Shown here in pieces: positions 36,865-46,451 of a stretch of 64,000 nt of DNA (its first letter is position 1; each line of letters starts with the position of its first letter). The translations under genes were made by a program, and so were the position numbers. The notes beneath the pieces were generated by a model. The model worked only from the letters and a program-made list of their open reading frames with translations. It made no database searches and had not been told where the DNA came from. Origin of the DNA: Lachnospiraceae bacterium (lineage in GTDB: Bacteria; Bacillota; Clostridia; Lachnospirales; Lachnospiraceae); assembly GCA_031280955.1 (NCBI GenBank), contig JAITGA010000029.1, forward strand, positions 1-64,000. The letters run 5' to 3'.

Positions 36865-38688
36865 ATGAAAATCCTGCTAGTTGCCATCAATTCCAAGTAC
36901 ATTCATACAAATGCAGCAGTTTATAGCTTGCGGGCTCATGCCATGCAGGCTTTAGCAAGCGAAAATGACACTTCCACCAGTATTGATATTGTCGAGTACA
37001 CAATTAACGATATACCCGATGATATCCTTGCAGATATATTTCGCCGCCATCCTGATGTTATCGCTTTTTCTTGCTATATCTGGAATCGGGGGATGGTGGG
37101 GTATCTGTTGACAGAACTACCGAAGATATTACCCGAAACTGTATTTTGGCTAGGCGGCCCGGAGATGAGCGGCGAGGGAGCAGTATTCTTTGACCACCAT
37201 CCAAATGTGAAAGCAATAATCATAGGCGAGGGTGAACTGTCATTTACCGCACTGGTGACGGGTAAGCCTTGTCATCATAGTTTGACGGAACTTAATGAAC
37301 TCCCCTTTTCTTGCCCCGAACTGCAGCAAAGTGAACGACAAAACAAGATAATATATTACGAATCTACCCGCGGTTGTCTTTTTAATTGTTCTTATTGTCT
37401 GTCGGCAAGTGAGCAAGAAAGTGACTGTCAGACTGAGATACTAAAGCAACATTTACAGGAGAATCGGCAATGCGAATATTCAGATGGGAGACCACCTGAC
37501 AAAGAGGACTTTACAGATGAAAACACACAGAAAATACGGCAATCAAAAATTAGAGCAAAATCACTGGAGAAAGTAAAAGGCGAGTTGTCACAGATTCTGG
37601 CACAAGACTTTGCCAACGTAAAGTTCGTTGACCGTACCTTCAATTACGATGCCGCTCGGGCAATGGAAATCTGGCAGTTTCTGCGTGACTATGACAACAA
37701 AGTGACCCGCTTTCACTTTGAAATAGCTGCCGACCTTCTAAATGACAGGCAACTCCACTTGCTAAAGGATATTCGCCCTGGTCTGATGCAATTTGAAATT
37801 GGCGTGCAATCTACTCATTTGCCAACCCTTATAGCCACCAACAGACGGATGGATTTTGAACATCTTCGAAAAATGGTACTCAAACTTACTAGCGGCGGTA
37901 ATATCCATATCCATCTTGATTTGATTGCGGGGTTGCCGTATGAGGATTATAGTACCTTTGCCAATTCCTTTAATGATGTCTATGCCCTGCACCCACACCA
38001 TCTGCAACTCGGATTTCTCAAAGTCCTACCCGGCACACCACTAAGGCGGACGGCGGCAGAGTTTGGGATAATCTATACGGAAACACCGCCGTATCAAGTG
38101 CTTACGACCCCATGGCTTTCATTTGGCGAGTTGGAGCGGTTGCGGCGGATTGCCGAGATGGTTACGGTGTTTTATAACAGCAAGCAGTTTACCCATACTA
38201 TTTCTGTTTTGGAACTGGCTTTTGCGAGTCCTTTTCATTTATATGAGCAACTGGCAGACTACTTCATGGCACAAAGTTTGTTTATGAAAAAACTATCACG
38301 CCCTGACCGCTATCAGGCTCTCTTTTCCTTTGCTTGTTTGCATGATGGTAAAAATGCTGATTGCTACCGTGAACTCCTGACCCATGATATGTGTTTGCGG
38401 GAAAAGATGAAAAAGATACCGGATTTTGTCGAAGTGAAGGCAGCAGACAGAGCAGAAAAAGAACCGTCCCTGTACTCACCAATGGCAAAAGAATATTTGA
38501 CCAAGCTGAGCAAAAAAAGAATGATGGGTGTTGGCGTTTATTGCTATCATGTTGAAGCCAAGGAAGCGATGGCGAAGCTCTGTAGGGTTGAGAAACCGCA
38601 ATTTATTTTGTATGATTATGAGGACAAAGATGTCTTGAGCGGTAATGTGCGGTTTGAGGTACGTGATATAACACCCGACTGTCATTGA
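36865..38688 (+). CDS. B12-binding domain radical SAM protein (DUF4080 type)
   Basis: A protein of 607 residues. An N-terminal cobalamin-binding Rossmann domain (1 to about 135) precedes the radical SAM motif C171, C175, C178 (RGCLFNCSYCLS) and a C-terminal region (about 430-600) of DUF4080 type. The region after the cluster contains a charged low-complexity insert (about 182-240) that looks longer than in relatives. The enzyme class performs methyl transfer or other radical chemistry; the substrate is unknown. It stands alone, preceded by tandem repeats. Confidence 0.85.
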   Translation: MKILLVAINSKYIHTNAAVYSLRAHAMQALASENDTSTSIDIVEYTINDIPDDILADIFRRHPDVIAFSCYIWNRGMVGYLLTELPKILPETVFWLGGPEMSGEGAVFFDHHPNVKAIIIGEGELSFTALVTGKPCHHSLTELNELPFSCPELQQSERQNKIIYYESTRGCLFNCSYCLSASEQESDCQTEILKQHLQENRQCEYSDGRPPDKEDFTDENTQKIRQSKIRAKSLEKVKGELSQILAQDFANVKFVDRTFNYDAARAMEIWQFLRDYDNKVTRFHFEIAADLLNDRQLHLLKDIRPGLMQFEIGVQSTHLPTLIATNRRMDFEHLRKMVLKLTSGGNIHIHLDLIAGLPYEDYSTFANSFNDVYALHPHHLQLGFLKVLPGTPLRRTAAEFGIIYTETPPYQVLTTPWLSFGELERLRRIAEMVTVFYNSKQFTHTISVLELAFASPFHLYEQLADYFMAQSLFMKKLSRPDRYQALFSFACLHDGKNADCYRELLTHDMCLREKMKKIPDFVEVKAADRAEKEPSLYSPMAKEYLTKLSKKRMMGVGVYCYHVEAKEAMAKLCRVEKPQFILYDYEDKDVLSGNVRFEVRDITPDCH

Positions 38689-38728
38689 CAAGAACATGAA
38701 GCAAACCAGCGTTTTGAAAGGAAGAAAA

Positions 38729-38782
38729 ATGGGTATGGGAAAATGGGGTAGGGGTAAATGGGGTAGGCGGGTTTTCACTTGA
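38729..38782 (+). CDS. Possible 17-residue cationic peptide over a G-quadruplex motif
   Basis: After an AAAGGAAG ribosome-like site, ATG opens MGMGKWGRGKWGRRVFT. The DNA contains six runs of three or four G (38731-38771), a strong G-quadruplex pattern on the plus strand. The short frame may be a by-product of this G-rich repeat. Confidence 0.3.
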   Translation: MGMGKWGRGKWGRRVFT

Positions 38783-38807
38783 CTGCTTACAAACAATCGC
38801 ATATAAT
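38779..38807 (+). promoter_or_regulatory. Sigma-A promoter for the DUF4143 ATPase gene
   Basis: TTGACT (38779-38784), 17 nt, TATAAT (38802-38807). The start codon is 46 bp downstream, with AAGGAG before the ATG. The promoter directly follows the G-rich tract. Confidence 0.75.
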
Positions 38808-38852
38808 GGAATTACATTCCATAATAATCGAAACATAACAAGGAGACGCACG

Positions 38853-40082
38853 ATGTACTATCATAGACATATAGAGCCGGTTGTTGAACGAATCTCTAAG
38901 CGTAAGCCGGTTATCGTCTTAACAGGCGCTCGGCAGGTTGGTAAATCCACTATGCTTAAAGAGGTTTATAAGGATATTAACTATGTAGCGTTAAACCGTC
39001 CTCTTGTACGTGAGAGCGCGAGGGAGAACCCTTCACTGTTTTTTTACGTGAACAAGCCCCCGGTCATCGTAGATGAGATCCAAAAAGCTGCGGAGTTGTT
39101 CGATTATATCAAAGATATAGTTGATGAAGAGAAGGTCAAAGGACAATTTTATCTTACAGGCTCTCAGAGCATGAAGTTGATGAAGAATGTTAGTGACAGC
39201 CTCGCCGGACGGGCTGGCGTTATTAAGATGATGGGACTTTCTATACGGGAGCTTGCGGAGGTTTCTTACCGCGAACCGTTTATACCTGTATCGGAGCGCA
39301 TGGGTCAGCGTGAAAAGGAGCGTAGCGGATTTGATTATACAAGGGTCGTGTCGTTCATTCACAAAGGTTTCTTCCCTGAACTGCATGAAACCGAAAGCGA
39401 TCTACATGACTGGTCAGATTTCTACAGCTCCTATTTTCAGACCTACATTGAGAAAGATATTAGAGATGTCTTGAATATCCAGGACGAGTCTGCGTTCATC
39501 AAGTTTGTTAAAGCGACCGCATCGTTGACGGGTGAAATGTTAAACCAAACTACCATCGCCGAGATATGCGGGAAGGACGTTAAGACAGTTAAGGCTTGGC
39601 TCTCGGTACTAGAATCCAGCGGACTCGTATATCTGTTGGAGCCTTATCACAATAACCTAAACAAGAGGATGGTTAAAACACCTAAGTTATATTTCCTCGA
39701 TACGGGTCTTGCTTGTTGGTTATTAGGCTGGAACACCCCGGAACAGCTAACAAACGGAGCTATGTGGGGACATATCTTCGAGAGTTTCGTCTTTGCCGAG
39801 GTTCTCAAGAGTTATTATAACGATGGAATGGTCAAACCTCCGCTTTATTATTACCGCGATACGGATAAGAACGAAGTTGATCTAATAATAGCAGATGGAG
39901 ATTATCTCTATCCTATAGAAATAAAAGCAACGAGCGACCCCACGAGGTCAATGATAAACGCTTTCCAACGACTAGAGAGCATCCCAGCAAAGAAAGTCGG
40001 AACGGGTGCGGTTATTTGCCTTGCTAAGGAACGGCTGCCGCTCATTGATAATGTGTGGATTTTGCCCGCCCAAATGATATAA
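38853..40082 (+). CDS. AAA ATPase with DUF4143 domain
   Basis: A protein of 409 residues. Walker A is TGARQVGKST near residue 29, Walker B is PPVIVDEIQKA, and the sensor-like ITGSQSM region reads FYLTGSQS. A winged-helix segment (about 220-250) precedes a C-terminal DUF4143/nuclease-like domain (YYRDTDKNEVDLIIADGDYL, then PIEIKA), a PD-(D/E)xK-like pattern. Proteins of this kind are common mobile-looking ATPases of unresolved function. Its flanking genes are unrelated. Confidence 0.88.
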   Translation: MYYHRHIEPVVERISKRKPVIVLTGARQVGKSTMLKEVYKDINYVALNRPLVRESARENPSLFFYVNKPPVIVDEIQKAAELFDYIKDIVDEEKVKGQFYLTGSQSMKLMKNVSDSLAGRAGVIKMMGLSIRELAEVSYREPFIPVSERMGQREKERSGFDYTRVVSFIHKGFFPELHETESDLHDWSDFYSSYFQTYIEKDIRDVLNIQDESAFIKFVKATASLTGEMLNQTTIAEICGKDVKTVKAWLSVLESSGLVYLLEPYHNNLNKRMVKTPKLYFLDTGLACWLLGWNTPEQLTNGAMWGHIFESFVFAEVLKSYYNDGMVKPPLYYYRDTDKNEVDLIIADGDYLYPIEIKATSDPTRSMINAFQRLESIPAKKVGTGAVICLAKERLPLIDNVWILPAQMI

Positions 40083-40216
40083 GCAAGTCGTTTTAGCGAT
40101 TCGGCTTATAATAGCGAACGTGTTTACTATACTACCGTATATGTAAAGCCAACGAAATTTTCTAACATATCGTAGAATACTTTAAAGATACCAACTAAAT
40201 TATTGGAGGGGAAGCA

Positions 40217-42487
40217 ATGAAAACAACAAAACAAATCCAAAACAGAGCAAAGTTTTCCGCTATTATACTGACCCTATTAGCAATTACCATCAGTATGGCT
40301 TGTAATGAAGCGAATGACGAAGCTGCCTCTAATAATGTTGTAGAACATAAAGGCATAGCCATTGCCGATGCTTATATCGCTGAATCGTACTCCATTGATA
40401 ATATTCAAGGAGTACACATTGCCGCAGCTCATGGTAATACTATTTATTTGTCCGGTTATGAATATCCACCCAATTATAAGGAAGGCGATACCATAGCTGA
40501 TGGTGACGCAAATCTCCACCTCTATTATATTGATATGGATTCAGACGAAACGAAAGCCATAAGACTGCCTTATGATCATTATGAGGTTGAACCAACTGCA
40601 TTTATTAGCAGTATTTCTATAAACAATGATGAAAGCATAAATCTCGTCATATTAGAGTATTCAGATGATGGCAAAAAAGCTGATGTTAGTATCAAGCGTA
40701 TCCATCGTGATGGCACTGAAATTTCCAGGGTTTTTCTTGCTGAGGATATGCAATACGTTGAATATATCTATCCAGATAACATAATAGTAGATGCTGTTGG
40801 CAGATTCTACTTAATAAATCTAGATATGATTTATGTTTGGGATCAGCAAGGAGGCTTGATTAGTAAAATATCAGTTAATGGATCTAATGTTAAAATGTCA
40901 TGGGATTACACTTATGAAGAAATATATGTAACTTGGATTAGTAATGATGGCGGAAGAAGAATAGCAATCATTGACCAGGATTCCAGTTTACTCGGGCATG
41001 GGCATGACCTAACTACAATGATTCATTGTTTTGGGATGAATCCGGGTGTCGGTAGTGATTTACTCTTTGCATCAGAAATGGGAGTTTATGCCTATGACGC
41101 AAAGAGCCGTAACTATGATGAAGTGTTTAGTTGGATTTCTGTTAATATGCAAGTTGATCAAAGGGGTAAATTTCTTCCCCTCAGCGACGGACGTGTTGTT
41201 TGGGTTGAAAATAAACTCAATGGTGTAGAGATGCATGTTATCCGTCCGCTTCGTGAAGATGAAGAGGTACCAGAGGTAGAAACTCTGATTATTGGCGGGA
41301 CGATGTTTTTCATTGATGATGCATTGCTTACAGCGATAACTGAGTTCAATTTGAACAGCTCCCGATACCGAGTTGAGATAAAAGACTATACTGACAATGA
41401 TTTCGATATACGCGCAGGGTTTCTCAGGCTCAATTTAGATATTGTGAACGGAAAAGGACCTGATATCATTGTTTTACCGTCTAACATATCAATGGGACTT
41501 TATGCAAGGCGGGGTGTTCTTACTGATCTTTATCCGCTGATTGATCAAGATGTACAAATGGAACGGGCAGATTTCCAAGAGAATATTGTAAGAGCATATG
41601 AGATTGATGGACAACTTTTCGGAATGCCCGTTTTTTATCACATCCATACTCTAATTGCGGCAATATCTGAAATTGGCGATATAATAGTATGGAATCTTGA
41701 TGAAATGATGAGTTATGTAGACAATCAGCTGCCTGACAATCAAGTTTTTGATGACCATAGTAAGTCTGGAGTGCTTTCGTTGTGTTTGCGAGCGAATGGT
41801 GAAGCGTTAGTGGATTGGACGAGCGATGAAAGCGGATTTCAACGTGAGCTATTTTTGAAAATGCTTCATTTTGCCGACCAGTTTACACTTGATAACTCTT
41901 TCGTTTATGGAGATAATATGTTTGAAAGGATTTATGATGAACAGGTAAGAATTTTAAGCGATTTGGTAAATAATTATAGTAGCCATGCTTATTTTAGCAC
42001 CATTTTTGGTGAGCAAGTATCTTATCCCGGCTTTCCATCTGAAAGTGGAAGCGGTAACTTAATAAGCTCATATTCAGTAATGTCCATAAATTCAAACAGT
42101 CAACATAAAGATGCTGCCTGGGAATTTATTAGTAGTATGTTGACTGATGATTTTCAAACAAGAGAATTTTTGATTTCGTCTATTTCTTTTCCGATTCTAA
42201 ATAGTGCTCATGAAACCAGAATCAAGGAAGCGATGAACATGGAACAACCAATCGTTTATAGTACGAGTGATGGTAACAGTATAGATGTATATGGACCCAC
42301 AGAAAATGACGTTAGAGTTATTAGCAATCTCATCAATAGTGCGGAGAAGATTCGGATTTATGACGAGCAGATTATCAATATTGTCATGGAAGAAGCGCAG
42401 TACTTTTTTGGCGGTGCAAAGTCAGCAGAGGAAGTTGCTGATATTGCTGAGAATCGGATTCGGATTTATGTGAATGAAATGAAATGA
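40217..42487 (+). CDS. Lipoprotein with C-terminal extracellular solute-binding domain, copy 1
   Basis: A protein of 756 residues. A signal peptide ends in the lipobox SMAC near residue 29. The N-terminal half (about 45-365) is beta-rich with repeating strand-turn segments and ends FLPLSDGRVVWVENKLNG. The C-terminal half (about 375-750) is of the ABC sugar-binding protein type (GPDIIVLPSN, GVLTDLYPLID, AYEIDGQLFGMPV, AWEFISSML). It likely captures a carbohydrate or peptide outside the cell. No transporter genes are adjacent, which is unusual. It is first of three related tandem genes. Confidence 0.85.
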   Translation: MKTTKQIQNRAKFSAIILTLLAITISMACNEANDEAASNNVVEHKGIAIADAYIAESYSIDNIQGVHIAAAHGNTIYLSGYEYPPNYKEGDTIADGDANLHLYYIDMDSDETKAIRLPYDHYEVEPTAFISSISINNDESINLVILEYSDDGKKADVSIKRIHRDGTEISRVFLAEDMQYVEYIYPDNIIVDAVGRFYLINLDMIYVWDQQGGLISKISVNGSNVKMSWDYTYEEIYVTWISNDGGRRIAIIDQDSSLLGHGHDLTTMIHCFGMNPGVGSDLLFASEMGVYAYDAKSRNYDEVFSWISVNMQVDQRGKFLPLSDGRVVWVENKLNGVEMHVIRPLREDEEVPEVETLIIGGTMFFIDDALLTAITEFNLNSSRYRVEIKDYTDNDFDIRAGFLRLNLDIVNGKGPDIIVLPSNISMGLYARRGVLTDLYPLIDQDVQMERADFQENIVRAYEIDGQLFGMPVFYHIHTLIAAISEIGDIIVWNLDEMMSYVDNQLPDNQVFDDHSKSGVLSLCLRANGEALVDWTSDESGFQRELFLKMLHFADQFTLDNSFVYGDNMFERIYDEQVRILSDLVNNYSSHAYFSTIFGEQVSYPGFPSESGSGNLISSYSVMSINSNSQHKDAAWEFISSMLTDDFQTREFLISSISFPILNSAHETRIKEAMNMEQPIVYSTSDGNSIDVYGPTENDVRVISNLINSAEKIRIYDEQIINIVMEEAQYFFGGAKSAEEVADIAENRIRIYVNEMK

Positions 42488-42497
42488 GGAAGATGAA

Positions 42498-43684
42498 ATG
42501 GGTATTCCAATAATTAAAGTCAGCTTATTGTCAATTCTCGGCATACCTTCATTTATAGTTGCAAAAGCAGGGAAAGTGTTTACCATATCATTTATTAGCA
42601 TACTTATTTTCTGTGGTTGTGTACAGAGCAAAGAAAGTGAGTATGATGATGGGCTTCAAACTAAAACAATAGAAAGTTACGTAGAAGAAGAAAACAATCA
42701 GAAATACGTAGAAACTAACAACACGGGTGAAGATATTGAACCCGCCAACATTTTGGCAAAGCCTCTTGAATTTCCCACAAACACCAATGCCGTAGATATT
42801 TCCTTTTATGGAGATGAGTATATTGAACTATTATCGAGCTCTCTTTGTAAGACAGATGGCAGGAATATATATTTCCATACGGAACTAGGTTTTTATGCAA
42901 TGCCGGTCGGTACAGATGAGTTGAACCCAATATATATTGAAATCCCAGAAGAAATGGATATTTTTTAATTTTACTTTTGACAGTTATGGAAAGATGCATC
43001 TGCTCATTGCAAACCGCATACAAGAAGAGTACTTTATCTGGCGACTTGATGAAAAATATAAGGTTGATAGAGTAATTGATATTTCAGCATATACAGATGC
43101 AATCCAAAATCCCGCTTGGGGAGTGCGTTGGTTTCTGGTATTTGAGGACGATACCTATTATGTTCAATGGGGTTGGGAGCAAGATGGAATAATTATTTCA
43201 AGTGAAGGGGTTTTAGAACACAAATTTACACGAGAATCTCTGGGAGTTGGTTGGGTACGACAGGTTGCAGTTGGCATGGATGGTCATATATATATTACTC
43301 ACGCTCATGATGATGAAAAAGTAGAAATTGGCAAACTTAATATAGAATCCGGTTTAGTAATAAACGAAAATCCAGACCTTTATTTTCCATCCGGTGAGCT
43401 TTTTCATACGATGTCGGGTGGTACTGATACAAACCTTTTGTTGTTTAGCATATATAGTGGAATTTGGGCTTACGATACAGAAGGTGAGATTATGGAAAAT
43501 CGTATGTCATTGACGGATGTTCGGATGGGAATGGATAAAGATTCTGACTTTTGGAGCAAATTATTTTTTACCCGATGGACGACTATTTTTGATAGGGCTT
43601 CCCACAAATGAAGACACTATGGGAAGTGCTATCAGTAATAATGAAAAATCATTGCTTTTAAAGTATATTCCAGTGGGGAAATAA
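42498..43684 (+). pseudogene. Frameshifted and truncated paralogue of the solute-binding lipoproteins, copy 2
   Basis: A good ribosome site (GAGGAAG) and a lipobox-like IFCGC begin the gene. The first frame ends at 42968 right after a run of six T. Removing one T gives the continuation EEMDIFNFTFDSYGKMHL in the next frame. That frame continues to LTDVRMGMDKDSDFWSKL, where a second six-T run again needs one T removed to give FLPDGRLFLIGLPTNEDTMG, matching the FLPLSDGRV region of copy 1. The coding ends at 43684 before any solute-binding domain. The second half is therefore absent, not merely shifted. Confidence 0.8.
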
Positions 43685-43767
43685 AGGTAGACCATGAACG
43701 CAGATTTGGATAAGTCAAAGAGGAAACCTCAAGAGAAAACCTCACCAGAGGTACTCAAAGATTTCCT

Positions 43768-43797
43768 TTGACATAAGCTCTACGCTTGCCTTATGAT
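43768..43797 (+). promoter_or_regulatory. Sigma-A promoter of lipoprotein copy 3
   Basis: TTGACA (43768-43773), 18 nt, TATGAT (43792-43797), 39 bp before the ATG at 43837. Confidence 0.6.
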
Positions 43798-43836
43798 TGA
43801 ACTAGTTGAACGATACTATATTTCGTCGGAGCTTAC

Positions 43837-46095
43837 ATGAAAAAACTCTCCCAACTTCTCATCTTTTTACTACTTTCACTCCTCCTTTTCGCTTGCATCC
43901 AAAATAACACTGATGATACAAACCCTGCAACCTCACTTACAGATACCGCCTATATATCCGAGCCAATATCCATCCCTCACAGTACTTTTCTCTGCGCCAC
44001 AGTATATCAGGATACTCTGTACTATATCATAAATGACGATGACTCAACTCTAGCAGCAGATACTGCATTGACCCTAGTATGGCTTCCCCTCGCCGAAGCA
44101 AGTATAGTTGGAGATACTCCCCCTATTCTCACCCCGCTTCGTGTAGATTTCCCTGCCGCCACCCCTGATTTGACCGCACCTTATATGATGCTTGCCATTG
44201 ACAGTAGAGGTGGCATCCATCTATTGCTTTATCAATACGATGCCGGCGGGGCAGTAGAGGTTGGCAGTGCTTACTGGTATCAGTATGATGAGAGCGGACT
44301 GTTGCTTAAAGGTTTGGATATTAGCAAAGCAGTAGCGGGTGGTCATAATAGTGCCGTGAGTGATTTTGCCATTGGCGAGGCTGGAAATCCTTTCGTGGTC
44401 AAAGATGGTAAATTCATAGTTATTTCCCACGATGGTGAGGCAGCATTTGAAGTTGTTTTCGATGGTCGCAATGCCTCCTTGTTTGATAATGACGGCGAGA
44501 CGGGAATTTTGTACTATGGGGCGGGAAATGCATATTATCTAGCGACAGTTGATACTGCTGCCGGGTCACTTATCAGGCAGACGAAGCTTGAAATTGACAA
44601 TATTATCAGCCAGAGCGTGGCGAAGACAAAGGAAAACACACTTTTCCTCGCTACAGCTGAGGCAGTTCTTGATTATGACCTTGTTCGCCATGTCGTGACA
44701 GAACGCTTTACCCTTGCTGATGCAGGCATTGCGGTTGTTAGCAACTTTACCCGCCTTTTTCCACTTTCCGATGGGCGGGTCTTATTTGCCGACAGATACG
44801 ATTTTGACCAAAAACCTTTTCGCATGATTCGCCCGTTGACCGAGGCAGAGCTAGAGGTGGCGAAAGCGAATGAGCAACAGGAGAAAAGCGTTATCACGGT
44901 TGGATTATTAGGCCCGTTATTTGATAATCTTCCCCAATTAGTGTTTGCTTATAATCAAGCAAATCTGGACAAACAAGTAGAATTGATTGAATACTTTGAC
45001 AACAAAAGCCCTTACTCCGGCGATTGGGAGCGGGAGTTTTATTCACGCTATGACGCGGCAATATTCAATCTAGAACTAGATATCATCCGTGGTCAAGGAC
45101 CCGATATTGTGATTTCTCGACAGGCTCTTTCGTGGCAACGCTATGCTCAGACAGGAATTTTTGAGGATTTATATCCATATTTAGATACGGACTCTGTTTT
45201 TGACTGGTCGGAGTATTATGAAAACCATATCCGTGCATATGAAATAGAGGGTAAACTCTATGGTTTTCCGGTAGGAAGTTCTATCCAAGGCTTGGTGGTC
45301 ACAGAAGCGGACATCGGCGACAGAACGAGTTGGAACATGGATGAGTTCATTGCTTTTGTTGATAGTTTCGGTTCTAACGCTACGGTTTTTGCCCATCCGA
45401 CCAAGACAGCAGTTCTTAACTTATGCCTTTATGCAAATGGAGACATTCTCATTGACTGGAGCAGCAAGGGGGTAGGCTTTAACCGTGATTTCGTCATCAA
45501 GATACTGGAGTTTGCCAATCGCTTCATTGATGATGAGAGGCATGATAACAACAGTCCGCTTGATTTGCGAGCGAGGAATGGTGAGGTGAAAGTATATGCT
45601 CCCGGTGGCATTGGTGAGCTATGGACTATCCACACACTCCCCTCGTTTCAGGCTGTTTTCGGTGAACCGGTTAGCTATATCGGCTTTCCCGCCGAAAAGG
45701 GAAATGGAGTCATTACCCATTCAGACAGACTTGTCTCGCTTACTGCCGGAAGCAGCAGCAAGGAAGCGGCATGGCATTTCATCAGCTATTATTTGACAGA
45801 AAATCATATGAGCAAAGACAGTTACATGGAGCTTCTAAATAATCAGAAAGAAACAACATTCAGGTATAATCGTGATGATATATCTACCATATACGAGTAT
45901 CGCATTGATGACGAGGCGATTACTTCTTTCTTTGAGTTGTTCATGGGTGAAGTGCAAATCCGCATATATGACCAGACCATCGAAAACATCATCAAAGAGG
46001 AAGCGACTTCGTATTTCAGCGGTGGTAAGTCTCTCGAGGAAGCAGTTGCTATAATCGAAAACCGGGTGAGCGTGTTTGTAAACGAGTCGAAGTAG
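43837..46095 (+). CDS. Lipoprotein with C-terminal extracellular solute-binding domain, copy 3
   Basis: A protein of 752 residues and intact paralogue of copy 1. The signal peptide MKKLSQLLIFLLLSLLLFAC contains the lipobox LFAC. The beta-rich N-terminal half ends LFPLSDGRVLFADRYDFDQK. The solute-binding half has the matching motifs GPDIVISRQALSW, GIFEDLYPYLD, AYEIEGKLYGFPV and AAWHFISYYL. Ends of copies 1 and 3 correspond (ENRIRIYVNEMK and ENRVSVFVNESK). It has its own promoter. The substrate is unknown. Confidence 0.85.
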   Translation: MKKLSQLLIFLLLSLLLFACIQNNTDDTNPATSLTDTAYISEPISIPHSTFLCATVYQDTLYYIINDDDSTLAADTALTLVWLPLAEASIVGDTPPILTPLRVDFPAATPDLTAPYMMLAIDSRGGIHLLLYQYDAGGAVEVGSAYWYQYDESGLLLKGLDISKAVAGGHNSAVSDFAIGEAGNPFVVKDGKFIVISHDGEAAFEVVFDGRNASLFDNDGETGILYYGAGNAYYLATVDTAAGSLIRQTKLEIDNIISQSVAKTKENTLFLATAEAVLDYDLVRHVVTERFTLADAGIAVVSNFTRLFPLSDGRVLFADRYDFDQKPFRMIRPLTEAELEVAKANEQQEKSVITVGLLGPLFDNLPQLVFAYNQANLDKQVELIEYFDNKSPYSGDWEREFYSRYDAAIFNLELDIIRGQGPDIVISRQALSWQRYAQTGIFEDLYPYLDTDSVFDWSEYYENHIRAYEIEGKLYGFPVGSSIQGLVVTEADIGDRTSWNMDEFIAFVDSFGSNATVFAHPTKTAVLNLCLYANGDILIDWSSKGVGFNRDFVIKILEFANRFIDDERHDNNSPLDLRARNGEVKVYAPGGIGELWTIHTLPSFQAVFGEPVSYIGFPAEKGNGVITHSDRLVSLTAGSSSKEAAWHFISYYLTENHMSKDSYMELLNNQKETTFRYNRDDISTIYEYRIDDEAITSFFELFMGEVQIRIYDQTIENIIKEEATSYFSGGKSLEEAVAIIENRVSVFVNESK

Positions 46096-46120
46096 ATTTA
46101 CCCCTTTTCCCCCTCATGGT

Positions 46121-46262
46121 AAATTATCGAAAAACTCCCTTTATTATTCTTTTCTTTTTACACAAATTATCGAAAAATTCTTTTTTATAGAAATTCTTTA
46201 GGAAAAAATTTTTTTCTTTTACAAAAATTTTTCTTGACATGAAAACAACTGACAAGTATACT
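46121..46262 (+). promoter_or_regulatory. Strong promoter with A/T-rich upstream region for trpB2
   Basis: TTGACA (46234-46239), 17 nt, TATACT (46257-46262). Upstream are A/T tracts like an UP element and two copies of AAATTATCGAAAAA (46121 and 46164). A leader of about 185 nt follows before the ATG. Confidence 0.8.
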
Positions 46263-46451
46263 TGCACAAATAAAGCGTAACGAATAAGCATACGGCATTT
46301 ATCAAAAGTATTTGTCGTGGTGGCGAATAATCCTTTCGCTACTTGCTAAGATGTTGCGCAACAATCCAAACCCGGAGGGTGTATCGAGCTTAATTTCGCT
46401 TCTTTTGGAAATTTTCACCCCTCGCGAAAGCAAAACGAAAAGGAGAGCACC
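46263..46451 (+). promoter_or_regulatory. Long leader of trpB2 with a hairpin before the ribosome site
   Basis: GGAGGGTG near 46374-46381 can pair with CACCCCTC near 46418-46425, with an inner AGC/GCT pairing. The AAAAGGAGAG ribosome site follows. The length and pairing suggest regulation, but no known riboswitch or T-box motif is recognisable. Confidence 0.4.

Noticed and set aside
42955-42975. Programmed frameshift at the T-run before TAA in lipoprotein copy 2
   Set aside because: A +1 slip at TTT TAA is conceivable, but the same gene needs a second shift at another T-run with no stop and lacks its C-terminal half. A decayed or misread gene is simpler.
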